Made by a program: the position numbers and the translations under genes | NCBI RefSeq assembly: GCF_004366795.1 | Contig: NZ_SORF01000017.1 | Span: 1 to 37,179 of the forward strand | Direction of reading: 5' to 3' | Length of the DNA: 37,179 nt | Source: Alicyclobacillus sacchari | GTDB taxonomy: Bacteria > Bacillota > Bacilli > Alicyclobacillales > Alicyclobacillaceae | Shown here: piece after piece, positions 1-7,399 of the stretch | Layout: every line of letters begins with the position of its first letter | Position numbering within the stretch: position 1 is the stretch's first letter | Notes under the pieces: model-generated | Databases searched by the model: none | Told to the model about the DNA's origin: nothing | Seen by the model: the letters and a program-made list of their open reading frames with translations, nothing else

Positions 1-28
1 CCTGCGTCAACAAATCTTGTACGCTCAT
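1..28 (-). CDS. Start of a transposase-like ORF running off the left edge
   Basis: The minus-strand ATG at 28 follows an AAAGGTGG Shine-Dalgarno at good spacing and reads MSVQDLLTQ before the window ends. Its position just inside the IS21-like terminal repeats suggests it is the first gene (istA) of the element. Only nine residues are visible, so the product cannot be confirmed from sequence. Confidence 0.3.
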
Positions 29-104
29 TAGTGATCCACCTTTCAGCATGGATACTCTCCCTTCTGAACCCGGCTAGGTCTGAAGAGAGATATTCAACTG
101 AGGT

Positions 105-149
105 GGGTCATTTTCATTCCGGCGAACCTGGGTCAATTATAGTCCGGCG
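105..149. repeat. Two terminal direct repeats of the IS end
   Basis: GGGTCATTTTCATTCCGGCG at 105-124 and GGGTCAATTATAGTCCGGCG at 130-149 share the first six bases and the final TCCGGCG, and start 25 bp apart. Repeats of this form are presumed transposase-binding sites in IS21-like ends. Confidence 0.65.
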
Positions 150-155
150 TTAACA

Positions 156-1159
156 ACCGCGGCTATTTCGCAGGAGAATTAGCAGAATCACAAACGTTTG
201 AGGAGGTAGCCTATCTGCTCTGGCACGGCGCTCTTCCATCACACCAGCAACTCGAGAAGACCAGATTGCATTTGATTTCGTGCCGTGTTCTGCCAGAATC
301 CGTGCGACGTGTCCTCGAGAAGCTCGATCCCGACCAGGATATGATGAGCGTGCTCCGGACCGCCGTCTCAGCCTGCAGGCCGAGTCAGGAATGGCCGCCG
401 ACGGTGGAAGATGCCATGATGTTCACTGCAATGTTGCCCACTGTTATCGCATACCGATGGGCACTACAGTCTGGGCGTGCGCCCATCGAACCGGATCCCG
501 AGTTGTCGCATGTGGCCAACTATCTCTACATGCTAACCGGGAAGCGGCCTGATCCAGCGATTGCCCGTGCTCTCGAAGCGTACATGGTGATCACCATGGA
601 GCACGGTTTAAATGCTTCAACCTTTGCAGCGCGCGTCGTTACCTCTACTCGATCTGACATGGCGTCGGCATTGTGCGCTGCACTAGGTGCAATGAAGGGT
701 CCCCTGCACGGCGGGGCGCCTTTGGAAGTCAGGGTTATGTTGGAGCAGATCGGGGCCACCGAGCATGCAGAACCGTGGCTTCGGCGGGAGCTTGAGGCGG
801 GTCGGAGATTGATGGGATTCGGGCATCGTGTCTACAAGACACGAGATCCGCGTGCGGTCGCCTTGCGATCGGTGGTGGAGTCTCTTCAATTCGGAGATCC
901 CTCGTTTGACCTCGCCGTCCAAGTAGAGGACCTAGCGATCCGTCTACTCGAAGAATATAAGCCAGGCCGCCACCTCTACACGAACGTGGAGTACTGGGCC
1001 GCCGCGATCCTAGGGGCGGTAGGCATACCTAATACATTGTTCACCGCATCGTTTTCGGCGAGCCGGTGCGTAGGGTGGACGGCGCACATCCTGGAACAGG
1101 CGGAGAACAATCGCTTGATCCGACCTCAATCTGAGTATATCGGCCCGATGCCCTGCTAA
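156..1159 (+). pseudogene. citA: CitA-like citrate synthase, 5' end removed by an IS
   Basis: Citrate synthase condenses acetyl-CoA with oxaloacetate. The open frame runs from 143 without a proper start. Recognisable protein begins at R-G-Y-F-A-G-E (158 onward), which aligns to about residue 30 of a roughly 370-residue family member, so the N-terminal start and first strands are gone. Retained motifs are GPLHGGAP, MGFGHRVYKTRDPRA with the catalytic His, NVEYWAAAIL, and FSASRCVGWTAHILEQAENN near the C-terminus. The catalytic acid usually read as Asp in NVDF is Glu here (NVEY). B. subtilis CitA also has NVEF by recollection, so this supports a CitA-type enzyme. A TTG at 266 could start a 297-residue remnant, but that would lack still more of the fold. 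The body shows no internal stop, so the insertion looks recent. Confidence 0.85.
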
Positions 1160-1228
1160 CCCTTTCACTGCGGAACTAGTGCGCGCTTTCTCACCTTCTA
1201 TCACAAACGGCAAAGGCGCTACATGAAA

Positions 1229-1255
1229 AGCGCCGCGGGTCACACCCGCGGCGCT
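1229..1255 (-). terminator. Strong rho-independent terminator
   Basis: A 12-bp perfect stem (AGCGCCGCGGGT / ACCCGCGGCGCT) with a 3-nt loop is followed on the minus strand by TTTTC. It begins 14 nt after the stop codon of the 44-codon ORF at 1270-1404. It has no U-tract on the plus strand, so it best fits termination of the riboswitch-controlled minus-strand transcript. It may also slow transcription coming from the citrate synthase remnant. Confidence 0.8.
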
Positions 1256-1269
1256 ATGCGTATCACACG

Positions 1270-1404
1270 TCAACGTAGGGTTTGCTTTTCAGCTTGCCCA
1301 GTCCGGCCGATACGGACTCTATCCTCCTTGCGTCCCAAATGTTTCAACGCAAGCTGAATCTCCATATCCCGGACATACTGTGGCAATTCTGGCTTCACGA
1401 CCAT
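1270..1404 (-). CDS. 44-residue ORF downstream of a c-di-AMP riboswitch
   Basis: The ATG at 1404 has an AAGGAG Shine-Dalgarno (minus strand of 1414-1419) nine nucleotides upstream. The product is highly charged, starts MVVKPELPQYV and contains the amphipathic stretch DMEIQLALKHLGRKED. No signal peptide or membrane segment is seen, and no family is recognised. It lies 64 nt beyond the riboswitch aptamer and 14 nt before a strong terminator, so it is the only coding content of that transcript. Upstream, the same frame continues as S-V-K-E-L-V-E to a TGA at about 1436. A one-base shift there would add a short leader (L-A-E-D-Q-I), so this could instead be the intact tail of a frameshifted or deleted gene. 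That it is coding is inferred from the Shine-Dalgarno and its placement. Confidence 0.45.
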   Translation of the reverse strand: MVVKPELPQYVRDMEIQLALKHLGRKEDRVRIGRTGQAEKQTLR

Positions 1405-1468
1405 CTCGACCAGCTCCTTGACTGAATTTGATCCTCAGCCAAGTTCCTTTTGGATCACGCTTGATCTT

Positions 1469-1590
1469 CCTACAACGCTTACGGAGTTAGCTGACGGGTT
1501 CGGGTGTAGGAAACCCTACGAGGCCTTCGGCCCCGATTCACCCCACATACATGGGTCCTCCGCTTCCCAAAAACGGAACTCAGCGATAGG
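1469..1590 (-). promoter_or_regulatory. c-di-AMP riboswitch (ydaO/yuaA leader)
   Basis: Read on the minus strand, the conserved blocks of the ydaO motif appear in order: GGAAGCGGAGGACCCA, then TGGGGTGAATC, then CGTAGGG, then CCCGAACCCGTCAGCTAAC followed by TCCGTAAGCG. The ends pair as P1: CCTA and CGCT at the 5' side (near 1590) with AGCG and TAGG at the 3' side (near 1470). The class binds cyclic di-AMP and usually turns off genes for cell-wall hydrolases or for potassium and osmolyte transport. Here the downstream content is only the 44-codon ORF. Possible expression-platform pairings after the aptamer are GATCA/TGATC and GATCC/GGATC, but I could not decide between termination and translational control. 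Confidence 0.93.
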
Positions 1591-1600
1591 TCATGAAACT

Positions 1601-1629
1601 ATTGTACGCCACATCACCGAATTTGGCAA
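1601..1629 (-). promoter_or_regulatory. Sigma-A-like promoter of the riboswitch transcript
   Basis: On the minus strand, TTGCCA (plus positions 1624-1629) and TACAAT (1601-1606) are separated by exactly 17 bp. Each hexamer matches the consensus at five of six positions. Transcription would start near 1594, just outside the riboswitch P1 stem. The -35 box directly follows the stop codon of the lipoprotein gene (1630-1632), so the riboswitch has its own promoter. Confidence 0.7.
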
Positions 1630-2415
1630 CTATTCAACCCCATGTTCCAATTGACCAACCAGTGAAGAAGGAATTTGGACCTGCGCCAATTGCGGGTTGT
1701 CGATATCCGAAAATATAGTGGACGTCTGGATCGACAAGGAACCAACAGCATCGACAACATTCACCGACTGTGTTTGAATCTGCCGAATGTACCCGCTCGA
1801 TTCACCCACATAGAAGATATACTCAACTGGGCTGCTATGACTAGCGATGGAGGTGATCGACGATCCTGGCGCTTGCTGGAGAAATCCTGGCAAACCAGCA
1901 ATGCCGTTGGGAACGATCACGCGGTAGACATCACAATACTCATCCACCACATAGGTTCTGTCCATTTGCGCCAGTTGAAGGCGATCCCGGATTGCCGTAC
2001 GGATAATGTCACCATAACCTTGGTAAGCATCTAGATTCGCGACAGGTTCCGTTTTCGACCACACAGTCCCGTCCTGTTGATATGCAACCTGCCCTTGTTG
2101 ATATAGCCCGATATTGAAGTTGTTTTCATGCACCTGAATATTAGCCATGTTGGGCATTTGAAGGGTTCCATACTCCGTGAAACTGGTCTTCAAGTTCGCG
2201 TTCTGTATGGTTACTGTCGTAAGCAGTTTATACTCCTGCGCTTGTTCACTCTTCTGCAGCGCTGCTACAAGCGGTGTCCAAGAGACCGAAGGTTTCACGA
2301 TGGTTGTCGCCGTTCCGGAAGCAATTGACGCCTTTTGAACGCCGGGTGCACAACCGGCCAGAAGGGAGGCACAAAAAACAACAGTACCAGCGAGCGTTGC
2401 CAACCTGCCTTTCAT
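1630..2415 (-). CDS. Secreted lipoprotein of unknown function
   Basis: This 261-residue protein has a classical lipoprotein signal: a positive start MKGR, a hydrophobic stretch, and a lipobox L-L-A-G-C ending at about residue 22. It should be anchored on the outer face of the membrane. The mature part (E-Y-K-L-L-T-T-V-T-I, then G-T-L-Q-M-P, N-F-N-I-G-L-Y and Y-Q-Q-D-G-T-V-W) looks like repeated beta strands, similar in style to LolA/LppX-type or sporulation lipoproteins, but no named family is certain. The start overlaps the stop of the upstream gene by four bases (ATGA), so the two are translationally coupled. It is the last gene of the three-gene envelope operon that starts at 5337. Confidence 0.8.
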   Translation of the reverse strand: MKGRLATLAGTVVFCASLLAGCAPGVQKASIASGTATTIVKPSVSWTPLVAALQKSEQAQEYKLLTTVTIQNANLKTSFTEYGTLQMPNMANIQVHENNFNIGLYQQGQVAYQQDGTVWSKTEPVANLDAYQGYGDIIRTAIRDRLQLAQMDRTYVVDEYCDVYRVIVPNGIAGLPGFLQQAPGSSITSIASHSSPVEYIFYVGESSGYIRQIQTQSVNVVDAVGSLSIQTSTIFSDIDNPQLAQVQIPSSLVGQLEHGVE

Positions 2416-4079
2416 CGGCGTTCCCCCTCTTTACGACGCGAAGGTCTGTACAACCATCCGCCTATAAATATCAGCGCCAAGGCGACACACGACAACTGTA
2501 AAAGAGGCCAGTGTGAGCGGGCGATAACCAAGTAGTCACCCGTTCCGTAAATATCAAGCGCAAGCGCATTGGGAGCTGATGCCGACAAGCGAAGCGGCGT
2601 CACATTGACGACGTTCGTGCGGAACACACGCCAGTCGCGAACAAGCTGCCCGTGCCCATTCGCTCCCGGAATGAAACGGTACGCTGAAAAGTAACGAATT
2701 GGCGAGTTGCGTATCATCGACGGGTCGTTTGTGACAATCTCCGGAGCTCCTTGTCCATCTGACAACACCGTTTCAAATCGGAATGTCGGGCTGGTCGCGG
2801 TGTATACGCGTTGCCACTGTCCATTTGCTCCCACCGTTAAGATGTACGCCGGGGAGGCGTTCACAAAAACCGCATCCCGACCGCCCTTGGTAATCGGACC
2901 AATTTCAATGTCGTTCGGCACGGGACTGTCTACGGTGCCTCGATACGTCGCAACAACGCTCCCCGTTTGCAAGTCGACGATATGCAGAGCGTTGTTGCCA
3001 ACCAGCAAGACTTGATCGGAGCGACTGCTGGTAAAATGACCAATCCCCACGACACTACTAGCCTTGACTGGGATTGAAATGGCATGTCCAGCATCGGTGC
3101 CTAACAATTGATCATTCTGCACATACACACCCGAGCGATGCGGCGCAACGCCCAATTGAGCGAGGCAGTCGTCCCAATTTGTCGTTTCCGCGGCAGCCGC
3201 TTGATTCGCAATGGCCTGGAATGAAGCGGGATAAGCCGCCGGGTCAAGCGCTGCCTGCACGGCTTCGGAATCCGTCAAATATGGGGTCAAATACTCGTAA
3301 ATGCGTCCATTACTGACATACCAGTTCGCCTTTTCGTATGGAAAGAAGGCGCGAACAAGATCCATCGGATTGACCTCCGCCAATTCGGCAGGCGTCGGAT
3401 TGACCTTTTTAAGCTTTCCGTTTACGTCCTTAAGCTCGATGATTTGATACTCACCGTCCGCCGTCTGCAAAACGTTGAAGAGAGCATCGGGTGAATCGGT
3501 CGCCGACAGAGCCATCTGCTCGAGTTCGGTCGACGATGGCACGTAGCCATCGATGGTGATGATTGCATCACTCCCATTTGTCGGAACGATAGCCATGGGA
3601 GCTTCCGGCGAATTTTGAGCCTGCAAATTGACGTGCGAATCATCGAGCACCCGGAAATGCGGTAAAAACGCCCAGTCGTTGAGCGGCAACCACAATTGAG
3701 ACAGAATCACCGCGATCCCGCCCAGCAACGACGCCCAAGGTCGTGTTCGACCGAACCAAATGGCCATGATCCACAAGCCAAGGACCATGACAACGGTGAC
3801 TGCGATCAACTTTGCTGTACTGCCAAATGAAAGTGTTGCAAACCCCTGTGCCAGCATTAGGACAAAGAGCGTGTACGATACCCACGACCGACGTAACGTC
3901 CTATCAATGGTTGTGAGCCACACGACACCGATGGCGGCGACCAGAAGTACACCGTACAGGGCAAGGTCATCCACTAACGGCCGTAACACCCATACATAGA
4001 TAGCATTCACAAACAGTGCCCAGAAGACAAACCAAATCCAACGGACGATAATCCCAGGAAGCGACTTCGATTTATTCAT
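2412..4079 (-). CDS. Membrane protein with a large extracytoplasmic propeller-like domain
   Basis: This 555-residue protein starts with about five hydrophobic helices (residues 10-130), such as I-V-R-W-I-W-F-V-F-W-A-L-F and L-L-V-A-A-I-G-V-V-W-L. A long soluble region (about 140-510) follows, then one C-terminal helix near 520-540 (L-L-Q-L-S-C-V-A-L-A-L-I-F-I-G-G-W) and a basic tail. The soluble part has repeated units such as D-Q-V-L-L-V-G-N-N-A-L-H-I-V-D-L and R-D-A-V-F-V-N-A-S, resembling FG-GAP/VCBS-like beta-propeller blades. The start has a strong AGGAGGAG Shine-Dalgarno. It overlaps the end of the O-antigen-ligase-like gene by eight bases and the lipoprotein start by four. A role in making or exporting a surface polymer is inferred only from these neighbours. 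Confidence 0.75.
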   Translation of the reverse strand: MNKSKSLPGIIVRWIWFVFWALFVNAIYVWVLRPLVDDLALYGVLLVAAIGVVWLTTIDRTLRRSWVSYTLFVLMLAQGFATLSFGSTAKLIAVTVVMVLGLWIMAIWFGRTRPWASLLGGIAVILSQLWLPLNDWAFLPHFRVLDDSHVNLQAQNSPEAPMAIVPTNGSDAIITIDGYVPSSTELEQMALSATDSPDALFNVLQTADGEYQIIELKDVNGKLKKVNPTPAELAEVNPMDLVRAFFPYEKANWYVSNGRIYEYLTPYLTDSEAVQAALDPAAYPASFQAIANQAAAAETTNWDDCLAQLGVAPHRSGVYVQNDQLLGTDAGHAISIPVKASSVVGIGHFTSSRSDQVLLVGNNALHIVDLQTGSVVATYRGTVDSPVPNDIEIGPITKGGRDAVFVNASPAYILTVGANGQWQRVYTATSPTFRFETVLSDGQGAPEIVTNDPSMIRNSPIRYFSAYRFIPGANGHGQLVRDWRVFRTNVVNVTPLRLSASAPNALALDIYGTGDYLVIARSHWPLLQLSCVALALIFIGGWLYRPSRRKEGERR

Positions 4080-5337
4080 GCTTCTCCTCCTGTCGTTCTA
4101 GGGTGCGGCCCCATAAGAGGAGCAAACTCAGCATGAGGAAGTAATTCAAGAAATTCGGGGCATACTCAAACACGTTTTCCACTACATCATGAACCAACAA
4201 GGCCGTTACGCCGATAAGTCCGCCAAGTGCAAGATAGCGGTCCCGCGCAGTGGCCTTGCGTACTGTTTGATTGATGATCTCGACAACAATGCGAACATGC
4301 ATCGCCAAGAACAACACCAATCCTACCAGCCCTGATTCACCGAGAATCTTCGCATAGTAATTATCGGAGTAAATCGAAAAGCCGTGATCGGAGGCGACAG
4401 CGCCGCCGTAGCGACCGAGACCCACACCAAACAAAGGATTTCCTGCCATTTGATCAAACGCCGTTTGCCAGCGAATCAAGCGGCCACCTTGCGAAGACTT
4501 AATGTAGTACACAGGCGAAAACAAATCCATGATGCGATGATGAATCGGCGGTAGAAAGAATCCGATGACACCCAGTACGACGATCACGATGAGCAGCCGG
4601 CGTTCGTACGCAATCGCCACCAAGACCAGCGCGATGCCAAGTCCCATCCAGGCGCCACGCGTGTACGTCAACAACAGCGTGAGCAGGCAGCAGATGCCAC
4701 CCAGGGCATACACAATCCGCCGCGCCCGATTTCGCTCACCAAGACAAAGTCCGAATACAATTGGAGTCATCATCTCCATATACGCACCGAGTTCGTTGGG
4801 AGATTTGAGAACCGAAAACACACGCGTGCGAACATGTTCGCCAACATCGACCCAACCTGGAGGAATCGGTGGAGCAAGCAGATACTGAACCACACCATGG
4901 ACGCCAATCAATATTGCCACGGTTGCGGCGGCGTATAGATATTTCTTCGCATCCCGCGGCTCGATCACAAAGGGCATGAGTAATCCAAACAACATATAGT
5001 AAATATCAGCTCGAAAGCCGTCAAAAGCGACACCAGGACTCCCAAGCCCTGCAAAAAACAAGGCGACCAGGTACAGAATGTACCACCCTGCATATTTGGA
5101 CCACCCGAATGCCGGTGGGCGGTGTCCGCGCAATACTCGGTTGAACGCCACGACGGCCAGCAGCAAAAGCACCACTTTGTCCCAAATTGATCCAATTGGA
5201 TGAATAAAAGAGAGCCGCAAAGTGTAATCGACAATTGGAAACGCGACGAGCAAGTATGTACACCATTTGGCAATCCGCGCACCAAACGGTTGGGAAGACG
5301 GTCCATCTTCCGATGCCAGGTAGACCTGGTCTAACAT
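4072..5337 (-). CDS. O-antigen ligase/polymerase family membrane protein (Wzy_C-like)
   Basis: This polytopic protein of about 421 residues has some ten hydrophobic segments. The signature of the WaaL/Wzy family lies in the C-terminal half: W-Q-T-A-F-D-Q-M-A-G-N-P-L-F-G-V-G-L-G-R-Y, then Y-Y-A-K-I-L-G-E-S-G-L-V-G-L. Such enzymes join or polymerise lipid-linked glycans on the outer face of the membrane. In a Gram-positive this suggests an exopolysaccharide or glycoprotein-glycan step. I chose the ATG at 5337 because GAGGTGGGAG lies just upstream. An ATG at 5361 is possible, and the open frame back to 5535 looks like non-coding extension. It is the first gene of the overlapping three-gene operon. 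Confidence 0.85.
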   Translation of the reverse strand: MLDQVYLASEDGPSSQPFGARIAKWCTYLLVAFPIVDYTLRLSFIHPIGSIWDKVVLLLLAVVAFNRVLRGHRPPAFGWSKYAGWYILYLVALFFAGLGSPGVAFDGFRADIYYMLFGLLMPFVIEPRDAKKYLYAAATVAILIGVHGVVQYLLAPPIPPGWVDVGEHVRTRVFSVLKSPNELGAYMEMMTPIVFGLCLGERNRARRIVYALGGICCLLTLLLTYTRGAWMGLGIALVLVAIAYERRLLIVIVVLGVIGFFLPPIHHRIMDLFSPVYYIKSSQGGRLIRWQTAFDQMAGNPLFGVGLGRYGGAVASDHGFSIYSDNYYAKILGESGLVGLVLFLAMHVRIVVEIINQTVRKATARDRYLALGGLIGVTALLVHDVVENVFEYAPNFLNYFLMLSLLLLWGRTLERQEEKHE

Positions 5338-5709
5338 GAACTTCAACTCCCACCTCAACATAGGTTGTCCACTGTCGTCCAGCACCCGCTGGAACCGGAG
5401 CCTACTTCGCCCATTCTGTCTCGTTCGACATCTAACCCCCAGGTGCGACGAACCATAGAGAATCTCACGATCTCCCACAGAAACTTCTGCGCAGTACAGG
5501 CACATTTTCACGCAGGCGCTCCCAGACACGTTCAAATAGACGGCCCTGTACGCTCAAAAGTTCTGCTTCCATGTATGGAAAGATACCACGCACCGATGGG
5601 TACACCTTTGACCGCCAGACGTAGGGCGAGATCGGCTATTACGGCTTTCGACAATCGTGCAGTCTTGGGTTCTTTCCTCTGTCACCCCAAGGTAGGAGCT
5701 TATCGACGT
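5338..5709. other. Intergenic region upstream of the envelope operon
   Basis: No convincing gene was found between the terminator of the peptidase gene and the start at 5337. Open frames on both strands here lack a Shine-Dalgarno and any family resemblance. The region must hold the promoter of the minus-strand operon, but no hexamer pair stood out clearly. Confidence 0.5.
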
Positions 5710-5764
5710 AAAGAAAACGGGTACAGGGGCGACTCGATCTGGCGCGAGCTCACGCTGTACCCGT
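5710..5764 (-). terminator. Terminator downstream of the M23 peptidase gene
   Basis: On the minus strand, ACGGGTACAG (5764-5755) pairs with CTGTACCCGT (5726-5717) across a 28-nt loop that can itself fold. TTTTCTTT follows. It lies about 100 nt after the peptidase stop codon. The long loop makes it less canonical than the terminator at 1229. Confidence 0.6.
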
Positions 5765-5865
5765 TCCATCTGTCAAGTCGTGCTCTCCATTCGACTGTCC
5801 ATCGAATACAATACCACATTCAGCGAAAATTCGGGACTGCTGTCGAACGGAAACGACATCATGGT

Positions 5866-6882
5866 TCAACTTTTGCGTTCTAAGACTGTTTCGCGGACTG
5901 TTTCGCGCGTCACGCGCTGCTTTTGCCGCTCCCACTGACTCAAATATCCCGACGGACTGAACGCCCATTCGTGCTGACCGGTGTCCTTATATATGCCAAA
6001 ATGCAGATGAGGTGGGAACTTCCCTGACGTCCCAGGCGGGCCATAACCGCTGCTTCCGACATAGCCAATTACTTGGCCTGGGCGCACGAGGTCGCCTTGA
6101 TGCAGCCCTTTCTGGAACGAAGAGAGATGCGCATAGTAGTAGTACATGTTATTGGCGTCGCGAATTCCGATCCGCCAGCCTCCAAAACGATTCCAACCCA
6201 TGAGTTCGACATAGCCGTAACTGCAAGCCAGCACAGGTGTTCCATAGCTGGCAAAGATGTCAACGCCCTCGTGCATGCGGCGGCCGCCATAGCTTCGCCC
6301 TGCTCCAAACGTATGCTTAACGGTATAATTATACCGTTTGTCAATGGGAAAGCAGGATCCAGAAGGGCTCAACCCGAAGGCGCGAAACAGTCGCGCAAAA
6401 CCGTCGATCCGGTCCATGGCAACAGGATCCTGAAATAAGTTCCAGATGGCGATCTCTTCGTCCTCACCCGACTCCATATCCAGCCAGTGAGCCAAGGATT
6501 TAATTCGATCCGCCGGATCGAATGGCAGAGCCAGCATGTCTCCATTTGCGTCTTGCCCCAAACCACCGAACAATTGAATTTCTGGCGCGAATATATCATC
6601 CGCATTAGGATTCGCAATGCCAGCCCAAGCCGCGGGATAAAATGAAAAACCGTAGTATGGCGCGTCCTGTTTAGAAGCCTTTGTCTTGGTCAACTCGGCA
6701 TACCGATCAATGGCCGCGAGTACGGCCCAATCGACATCGTATTGGGCACCGTACAACTTGTACAAGGGATACAACGATGACTGTGGGTGGCTAGGCTCAG
6801 CCGCCGATGCCGTAGCCGGCCAACTGCTTGCCAGCGCCACGCCCATCAACAGCGATCGCCATATTCCTGTGTGGGCACGCAT
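5866..6882 (-). CDS. Secreted M23-family (LytM/lysostaphin-type) peptidase
   Basis: This enzyme of about 338 residues should cut peptidoglycan cross-bridges outside the cell. It has a signal peptide (MRAHTGIWRSLLMGVALASS, then an A-T-A-S-A cleavage region). An N-terminal domain around Y-D-V-D-W-A-V-L-A-A-I-D-R-Y resembles a lytic-transglycosylase-like helical domain. The C-terminal M23 domain has the zinc ligands: H-E-G-V-D-I (HxxxD) and H-L-H-F-G (HxH), with Y-Y-Y-Y-A-H-L between. The ATG at 6882 is used here. A TTG at 6903 with AAGGAG eight bases upstream is an attractive alternative that adds seven residues. Longer upstream frames run antisense to the thioesterase gene and are rejected. 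Confidence 0.88.
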   Translation of the reverse strand: MRAHTGIWRSLLMGVALASSWPATASAAEPSHPQSSLYPLYKLYGAQYDVDWAVLAAIDRYAELTKTKASKQDAPYYGFSFYPAAWAGIANPNADDIFAPEIQLFGGLGQDANGDMLALPFDPADRIKSLAHWLDMESGEDEEIAIWNLFQDPVAMDRIDGFARLFRAFGLSPSGSCFPIDKRYNYTVKHTFGAGRSYGGRRMHEGVDIFASYGTPVLACSYGYVELMGWNRFGGWRIGIRDANNMYYYYAHLSSFQKGLHQGDLVRPGQVIGYVGSSGYGPPGTSGKFPPHLHFGIYKDTGQHEWAFSPSGYLSQWERQKQRVTRETVRETVLERKS

Positions 6883-6996
6883 GATAGAATGGAGGTGAAG
6901 CAATCTGACCACTCCTTGTCGGCGTCTGATATGCTTACACTCTCCCAGCCCGTTGCAATGTATGCTGACGATCTGGTTGAATGGGGTTCGTTGCAC

Positions 6997-7392
6997 ATGG
7001 GTATTACACAAATCACCACCACAGTTCGATGCACTGAAATCGATGTCAATGGTCATGTCAATAACGCGAAGTATGTAGAGTACTACGAGTGGGGACGAGA
7101 AGACTGGTACGAGCAGCATCAGCTGCCGTATGAAACGCTTTACCATATGGGCGTCATCACCGTGGTGGCGCGAGCCGAGATCGATTATCGACAACCCGCG
7201 CACCAGAATGAGCAGCTCTTGATCACCACGTGGTTGAGCGAAGTGGGACGAACCAGCTTCCGCATGCGGCAGCGCATCACAGGTACAAACGGCTATCTCG
7301 TAAGTGAAGCCCAATTTGTCATCGTGACCGTGGATCCACAAACCCGCCGTCCTGTCCCGGTGCCGGAGGCCATCTCCAAACACCGCAGTTGA
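6997..7392 (+). CDS. Acyl-CoA thioesterase (4HBT/YbgC-FadM type)
   Basis: This protein of about 131 residues has the hotdog-fold signature C-T-E-I-D-V-N-G-H-V-N-N-A-K-Y-V-E-Y-Y-E. The Asp and the H-V-N-N segment belong to the active site of YbgC/FadM-type thioesterases, which hydrolyse acyl-CoA in the cytoplasm. Q-N-E-Q-L-L-I-T-T-W and S-E-A-Q-F-V-I-V follow as expected. The ATG at 6997 gives the usual family length. In-frame ATGs at 6889, 6931 and 6958 would add 13-36 residues. A GGAGGTGA at 6891-6898 is not well placed for any of them, so the start is uncertain. The gene is divergent from the peptidase gene and their 5' regions nearly touch. Confidence 0.82.
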   Translation: MGITQITTTVRCTEIDVNGHVNNAKYVEYYEWGREDWYEQHQLPYETLYHMGVITVVARAEIDYRQPAHQNEQLLITTWLSEVGRTSFRMRQRITGTNGYLVSEAQFVIVTVDPQTRRPVPVPEAISKHRS

Positions 7393-7399
7393 TGATGCG

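Larger units (their letters stand above)
1..155 (-). mobile_element. End of an IS21-family-like insertion sequence (partial)
   Basis: The stretch ends in two 20-bp near-direct repeats of the form GGGTCA(N8)TCCGGCG at 105-124 and 130-149. Their outermost bases, read on the minus strand, are TGTTAACGCC. Spaced terminal repeats of this kind, with TG at the tip, are typical of IS21-family ends. A minus-strand reading frame begins at 28 and leaves the window to the left, as expected for the first transposase gene. The tip most likely falls at 155, because citrate synthase sequence resumes at 156 in the middle of the codon for the Tyr of a YRGY motif. The family call rests on the repeat style alone, since the transposase body is outside the window. 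Confidence 0.6.

Noticed and set aside
1418-1654. Plus-strand open frame of 78 codons
   Set aside because: It lies wholly on the antisense of the c-di-AMP riboswitch and its promoter.
5365-5883. Plus-strand open frame (172 codons) in the intergenic region
   Set aside because: No Shine-Dalgarno, no recognisable motif, and it spans the peptidase terminator; treated as non-coding.
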